This document shows, piece after piece, positions 60,001 through 64,000 of a DNA stretch of 64,000 nt (position 1 is its first letter; the number at the start of each line of letters is the position of its first letter). The notes beneath the pieces were generated by a model, which had not been told where the DNA came from, made no database searches, and saw only the letters and a list, made by a program, of their open reading frames with translations. The position numbers were made by a program, and so were the translations under genes. Origin of the DNA: Bombus terrestris (lineage: Eukaryota > Arthropoda > Insecta > Hymenoptera > Apidae); contig NW_025963551.1 in assembly GCF_910591885.1 (NCBI RefSeq), forward strand, positions 2,356,001 through 2,420,000. Direction: 5' to 3'.

Positions 60001-63000
60001 ATATTTGTACATAAATAGTAATATTTTCACACAGTACAGTGCAACGTGAGGTCCGAAATCGCTGACAAATTGAGGTAATAACAGGAAATATATGCAAGGC
60101 AATATAAGGTATATGTATAGCTTGGAAATTGTAATCGTTGCTCGCTCGCTCCGCTCGCTCGTAAGAATCTAGTCCAACCTCCCAACCGATCCGGCACGTT
60201 CGCAAATTTGAAATTAGTCCCCTGCTTATCGAATGGCGAACGTAAGAGATATTGGTTTTAGGTTAGGCTATAGTTTTCAAGCGAGCGCAGCGAGCGAGGG
60301 TCGCGTAAAGGTGTGTCACAAACCAACGGTTTGGCACTTAGGGACATTGAAATATTCGCACCAGCCCGAGGAGTCGGAAGTCTTTATCGCGTTGCCTACT
60401 GACTAAAGTTTACAGTTTATCAATAGTTTTACATAAATAGTAATATTTTCACACAGTACAATGCAACGTGAGGTCCGAAATCGCTGACAAATTGAGGTAA
60501 TAATAGGAAATATATGCAGGACAATATAAGATATATGTATAGCTTGGAAATTGTAATCGTTGATCACTCGCTCCCCTCGCTCGTAAGAATCTAGTGCAAC
60601 CTCACAACCGATCTGACACGTTCGCAAATTTGAAATTAGTCGCCTCCTTATCGGATAACGAACGCAAGAGGGATAGGTTTTAGGTTAGGCTATAGTTATC
60701 GATCGAGCGCAGCGAGCGAGGGACGCATAAAGGTGTGACACAAATCATCGGTTTGGCACATAGGGACGTTGAAATATTCGCACCTGCCCGAGGAGTAGGA
60801 AGTCTTTATCGAGTTGCCTACTGACAAATGTTTACAGTTTATCAATAGTTTTACATAAATAGTAATATTTCCACATAGTACAGTTGCAACGTGAGGTCCG
60901 AAATCGCTGACAAATTAAGGTAATAACAGGAAGTATATGCACGGCACCATAAGGTATATGTATAGCTTGGAAATTGTAATCGTTGATCATTCGCTCCCCT
61001 CGCTCGTAAGAATCTAGTGCAACCTCACAACCGATCCGACACGTTCGCAAATTTGAAATTAGTCGCCTCCTTATCGGATAACGAACGCAAGAGGGATTGG
61101 TCTTAGGTTAGGCTATAGTTATCGGGCGAGCACAGGGAGCGAGGGACGCGTAAGGGTGTGTCACAAACCAACGGTTTGTCACATAGGGTCATTGAAATAT
61201 TCGCACCAGCCCCAGGAGCCGGAAGTCTTTATCGAATTGCCTACAGACAAAAGTTTACAGTATATCAATATTTGTACATAAATAGTAATATTTTCACACA
61301 GTACAGTGCAACGTGAGGTCCGAAATCGCTGACAAATTGAGGTAATAATAGGAAATATATGCAGGACAATATAAGATATATGTATAGCTTGGAAATTGTA
61401 ATCGTTGATCACTCGCTCCCCTCGCTCGTAAGAATCTAGTGCAACCTCACAACCGATCCGACACGTTCGCAAATTTGAAATTAGTCGCCTCCTTATCGGA
61501 TAACGAACGCAAGAGGGATAGGTTTTAGGTTAGGCTATAGTTATCGATCGAGCGCAGCGAGCGAGGGACGCATAAAGGTGTGTCACAAATCATCGGTTTG
61601 GCAGATAGGGACATTGAAATATTCGCACCTGCCCGAGGAGTAGGAAGTCTTTATCGCGTTGCCTACTGACAAAAGTTTACAGTTTATCAATAGTTTTACA
61701 TAAGTAGTAATATTTCCACATAGTACAGTTGCAACGTGAGGTCCGAAATCGCTGACAAATTAAGGTAATAACAGGAAATATATGCACGGCACCATAAGGT
61801 ATATGTATAGCTTGGAAATTGTTATCGTTGCTCGATCGCTCCGCTCGCTTGTAAGAATCTGGTCCAACCTCACAACCGATCCGACACGTTCGCAAATTTG
61901 AAATTAGTCGCCTCCTTATCGGATAACGAACGCAAGAGGGATTGGTCTTAAGTTAGGCTATAGTTATCGGGCGAGCACAGGGAGCGAGGGACGCGTAAGG
62001 GTGTGTCACAAACCAACGGTTTGTCACATAGGGTCATTGAAATATTCGCACCAGCCCCAGGAGCCGGAAGTCTTTATCGAATTGCCTACAGACAAAAGTT
62101 TACAGTATATCAATATTTGTACATAAATAGTAATATTTTCACACAGTACAGTGCAACGTGAGGTCCGAAATCGCTGACAAATTGAGGTAATAACAGGAAA
62201 TATATGCAAGGCAATATAAGGTATATGTATAGCTTGGAAATTGTAATCGTTGCTCGCTCGCTCCGCTCGCTCGTAAGAATCTAGTCCAACCTCCCAACCG
62301 ATCCGGCACGTTCGCAAATTTGAAATTAGTCCCCTGCTTATCGAATGGCGAACGTAAGAGATATTGGTTTTAGGTTAGGCTATAGTTTTCAAGCGAGCGC
62401 AGCGAGCGAGGGTCGCGTAAAGGTGTGTCACAAACCAACGGTTTGGCACTTAGGGACATTGAAATATTCGCACCAGCCCGAGGAGTCGGAAGTCTTTATC
62501 GCGTTGCCTACTGACTAAAGTTTACAGTTTATCAATAGTTTTACATAAATAGTAATATTTTCACACAGTACAATGCAACGTGAGGTCCGAAATCGCTGAC
62601 AAATTGAGGTAATAATAGGAAATATATGCAGGACAATATAAGATATATGTATAGCTTGGAAATTGTAATCGTTGATCACTCGCTCCCCTCGCTCGTAAGA
62701 ATCTAGTGCAACCTCACAACCGATCTGACACGATCGCAAATTTGAAATTAGTCGCCTCCTTATCGGATAACGAACGCAAGAGGGATAGGTTTTAGGTTAG
62801 GCTATAGTTATCGATCGAGCGCAGCGAGCGAGGGACGCATAAAGGTGTGACACAAATCATCGGTTTGGCACATAGGGACGTTGAAATATTCGCACCTGCC
62901 CGAGGAGTAGGAAGTCTTTATCGAGTTGCCTACTGACAAAAGTTTACAGTTTATCAATAGTTTTACATAAATAGTAATATTTCCACATAGTACAGTTGCA

Positions 63001-63205
63001 ACGTGAGGTCCGAAATCGCTGACAAATTAAGGTAATAACAGGAAATATATGCACGGCACCATAAGGTATATGTATAGCTTGGAAATTGTAATCGTTGATC
63101 ACTCGCTCCCCTCGCTCGTAAGAATCTAGTGCAACCTCACAACCGATCCGACACGTTCGCAAATTTGAAATTAGTCGCCTCCTTATCGGATAACGAACGC
63201 AAGAG
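57090..63205. repeat. Five-monomer HOR of 2112 bp, nearly three copies
   Basis: Copies start near 57090, 59202 and 61314, each shifted by 2112 bp (three 422-bp and two 423-bp units). Shared rare variants are GGTCTTAAGTTAGG, CTACTGACTAAAG, GGTGTGACACAAATC and GGGACGTTGAAAT; GATCATTCGCTCC is shared by copies 1 and 2 only. Differences are isolated single bases, such as GTGATGTCCG near 58357, TTTATCACAT near 59909, ACATAAGTAG near 61698 and CACGATCGC near 62732. The first copy overlaps the end of the 2534-bp HOR, so one block probably arose from the other. The match stops at about 63205. Confidence 0.9.
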
Positions 63206-63582
63206 GGATAGGTTTTAGGTTAGGCTATAGTTTTCAAGCGAGCGCAGCGAGCGAGGGTCGCGTAAAGGTGTGTCACAAACCAACGGTTTGGCACTTAGGG
63301 ACATTGAAATATTCGCACCAGCCCGAGGAGTCGGAAGTTTTATCGCGTTGCCTACTGACAAAAGTTTACAGTTTATCAATAGTTTTACATAAATAGTAAT
63401 ATTCCACATAGTACAATGCAACGTGAGGTCCGAAATCGCTGACAAATTGAGGTAATAATAGGAAATATATGCACGGCACCATAAGGTATATGTATAGCTT
63501 GGAAATTGTAATCGTTGCTCGCTCGCTCCGCTCGCTCGTAAGAATCTAGTCCAACCTCACAACCGATCCGACACGTTCGCAA
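63206..63582. repeat. Chimeric 420-bp monomer at the break of the 2112-bp HOR
   Basis: Around 63206-63235 the sequence passes from a GGATAACGAACGCAAG module to the strong right arm TTTTCAAGCGAGCGCAG, a pairing not noticed elsewhere in the window. The same unit has two one-base deletions, GGAAGTTTTATCG near 63334 and AATATTCCACATAG near 63400, giving the only 420-bp unit. Both losses are in short homopolymer-like runs and could be sequencing errors. Confidence 0.8.
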
Positions 63583-64000
63583 ATTTGAAATTAGTCCCCT
63601 CCTTATCGGATAACGAAAGCAAGAGGGATTGGTTTTAGGTTAGGCTATAGTTATCGGGCGAGCACAGGGAGCGAGGTACGCGTAAGGGTGTGTCACAATC
63701 CAACGGTTTGTCACATAGGGTCATTGAAATATTCGCCCCAGCCCCAGGAGCCGGAAGTCTTTATCGAATTGCCTACTGACAAAAGTTTACAGTTTATCAA
63801 TAGTTTTACATTAATAGTAATATTTCCACATAGTCCGGTGCAACGTAAGGTCCGAAATCGCTGACAAATTGAGGTAATAACAGGAAATATATGCAAGGCA
63901 ATATAAGGTATATGTATAGCTTGGAAATTGTAATCGTTGATCGCTCGCTCCCCTCGCTCGTAAGAATCTAGTGCAACCGAACAACCGATCCGACACGTTC
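63583..64000. repeat. Partial monomer at the right edge, copy of 50121-50489
   Basis: 63632-64000 matches 50121-50489 with one difference that I can see (GAGGTACGCG against GAGGGACGCG). It shares the rare CACAATCCAACGG, TTCGCCCCAGCC, AGTCCGGTG and GCAACCGAACAACC. The offset is 13511 bp, 32 units. The array continues beyond the window. Confidence 0.88.

Larger units (their letters stand above)
1..64000. repeat. 422-bp tandem satellite array, head-to-tail, covering the entire window
   Basis: The same unit returns throughout in one orientation with no unrelated sequence between copies. Taking as monomer end the second A of the CGCAAATTTG site, the first end is at 278 and the last at 63582, giving 150 complete units. 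Units of 423 bp end at 1545, 12500, 19244, 20511, 21356, 25577, 27688, 29799, 30644, 33599, 34444, 35289, 37400, 38245, 39934, 40779, 42468, 42891, 43736, 44581, 45004, 47115, 47538, 48383, 53026, 55137, 55560, 57671, 58938, 59783, 61050, 61895 and 63162. Units of 413 bp end at 4490, 10389 and 13757, and one of 420 bp ends at 63582. All others are 422 bp by spacing, so the full map can be rebuilt. No gene, RNA gene or transposon was recognised inside. Satellite arrays of this kind are usually centromeric, pericentromeric or subtelomeric; which applies here cannot be read from the sequence. Confidence 0.99.

Noticed and set aside
1..64000. Recurrent open frames of about 60 to 141 codons on both strands, some near-identical in dozens of units
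   Set aside because: They recur because the DNA recurs. Most minus-strand frames begin at TTG or GTG, not ATG; the phase shifts by two bases each unit; indels of 1 base are tolerated freely; two strands and frames are open over the same bases; no domain, signal peptide or splice pattern is recognisable. No gene is called.
1..64000. CRISPR array
   Set aside because: The period is 422 bp, and the whole unit is repeated; there are no short repeats separated by unique spacers, and no cas genes.
1..64000. Ribosomal spacer, 5S, tRNA or histone gene repeats
   Set aside because: No conserved rRNA segment, tRNA-like cloverleaf with A and B boxes, or histone-like protein was recognised in the unit.

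Overview
The whole window is one uninterrupted satellite DNA array. A unit of about 422 bp is repeated head-to-tail, always in the same orientation, from the first base to the last, and neither array edge is reached. Using one nearly invariant site as a phase mark, I placed 150 complete monomers between 279 and 63582, plus partial units at both ends. By spacing, 113 monomers are 422 bp, 33 are 423 bp (one extra T), three are 413 bp (a 9-bp deletion) and one is 420 bp. I see no protein gene, tRNA, rRNA, transposon insertion or unique DNA. Short open frames recur on both strands only because the monomer recurs. Most start at TTG or GTG, and the frame shifts at every unit because 422 is not a multiple of 3.

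The window suggests a eukaryote, in heterochromatin of centromeric, pericentromeric or subtelomeric type. One monomer counted by hand has about 43% G+C and 25 CpG, more than the roughly 20 expected, so CpG is not depleted. That argues against a vertebrate-like methylated genome. Each unit also carries two adjacent TTAGG pentamers, the telomere unit of many insects. An arthropod host is therefore a reasonable but weak guess.

Layout. From 1 to about 19 kb the monomers are heterogeneous, with private variants, all three 9-bp deletions and only two 423-bp units; recognisable duplications there are a 2532-bp-spaced copy (4690-9347), its partial third copy (10395-11508) and two 844-bp dimer duplications (13590-14952, 16357-18073). 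From about 19 to 35 kb lies a mosaic of monomer types with segments repeated 5, 12, 15 and 22 units apart, ending in a clean 845-bp dimer duplication (33247-34936). From about 35.7 to 51.3 kb there is a higher-order repeat (HOR) with a recognisable seven-monomer order, whose successive copies contain 6, 7, 10, 8 and 6 monomers. From 52.6 to 57.7 kb a six-monomer HOR of 2534 bp occurs twice, and from 57.1 to 63.2 kb a five-monomer HOR of 2112 bp occurs almost three times. The window ends in a chimeric unit that is nearly identical to one 13511 bp upstream.

There are no genes to link into a pathway. The biology visible here is concerted evolution: monomers built from reassorted sequence modules, chimeric units at HOR breaks, slippage deletions, and freshly amplified blocks at the right. 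Each monomer also has a conserved sequence box, a short perfect palindrome, a small hairpin and a pair of GC-rich inverted arms, which are the best candidates for structural or protein-binding function.
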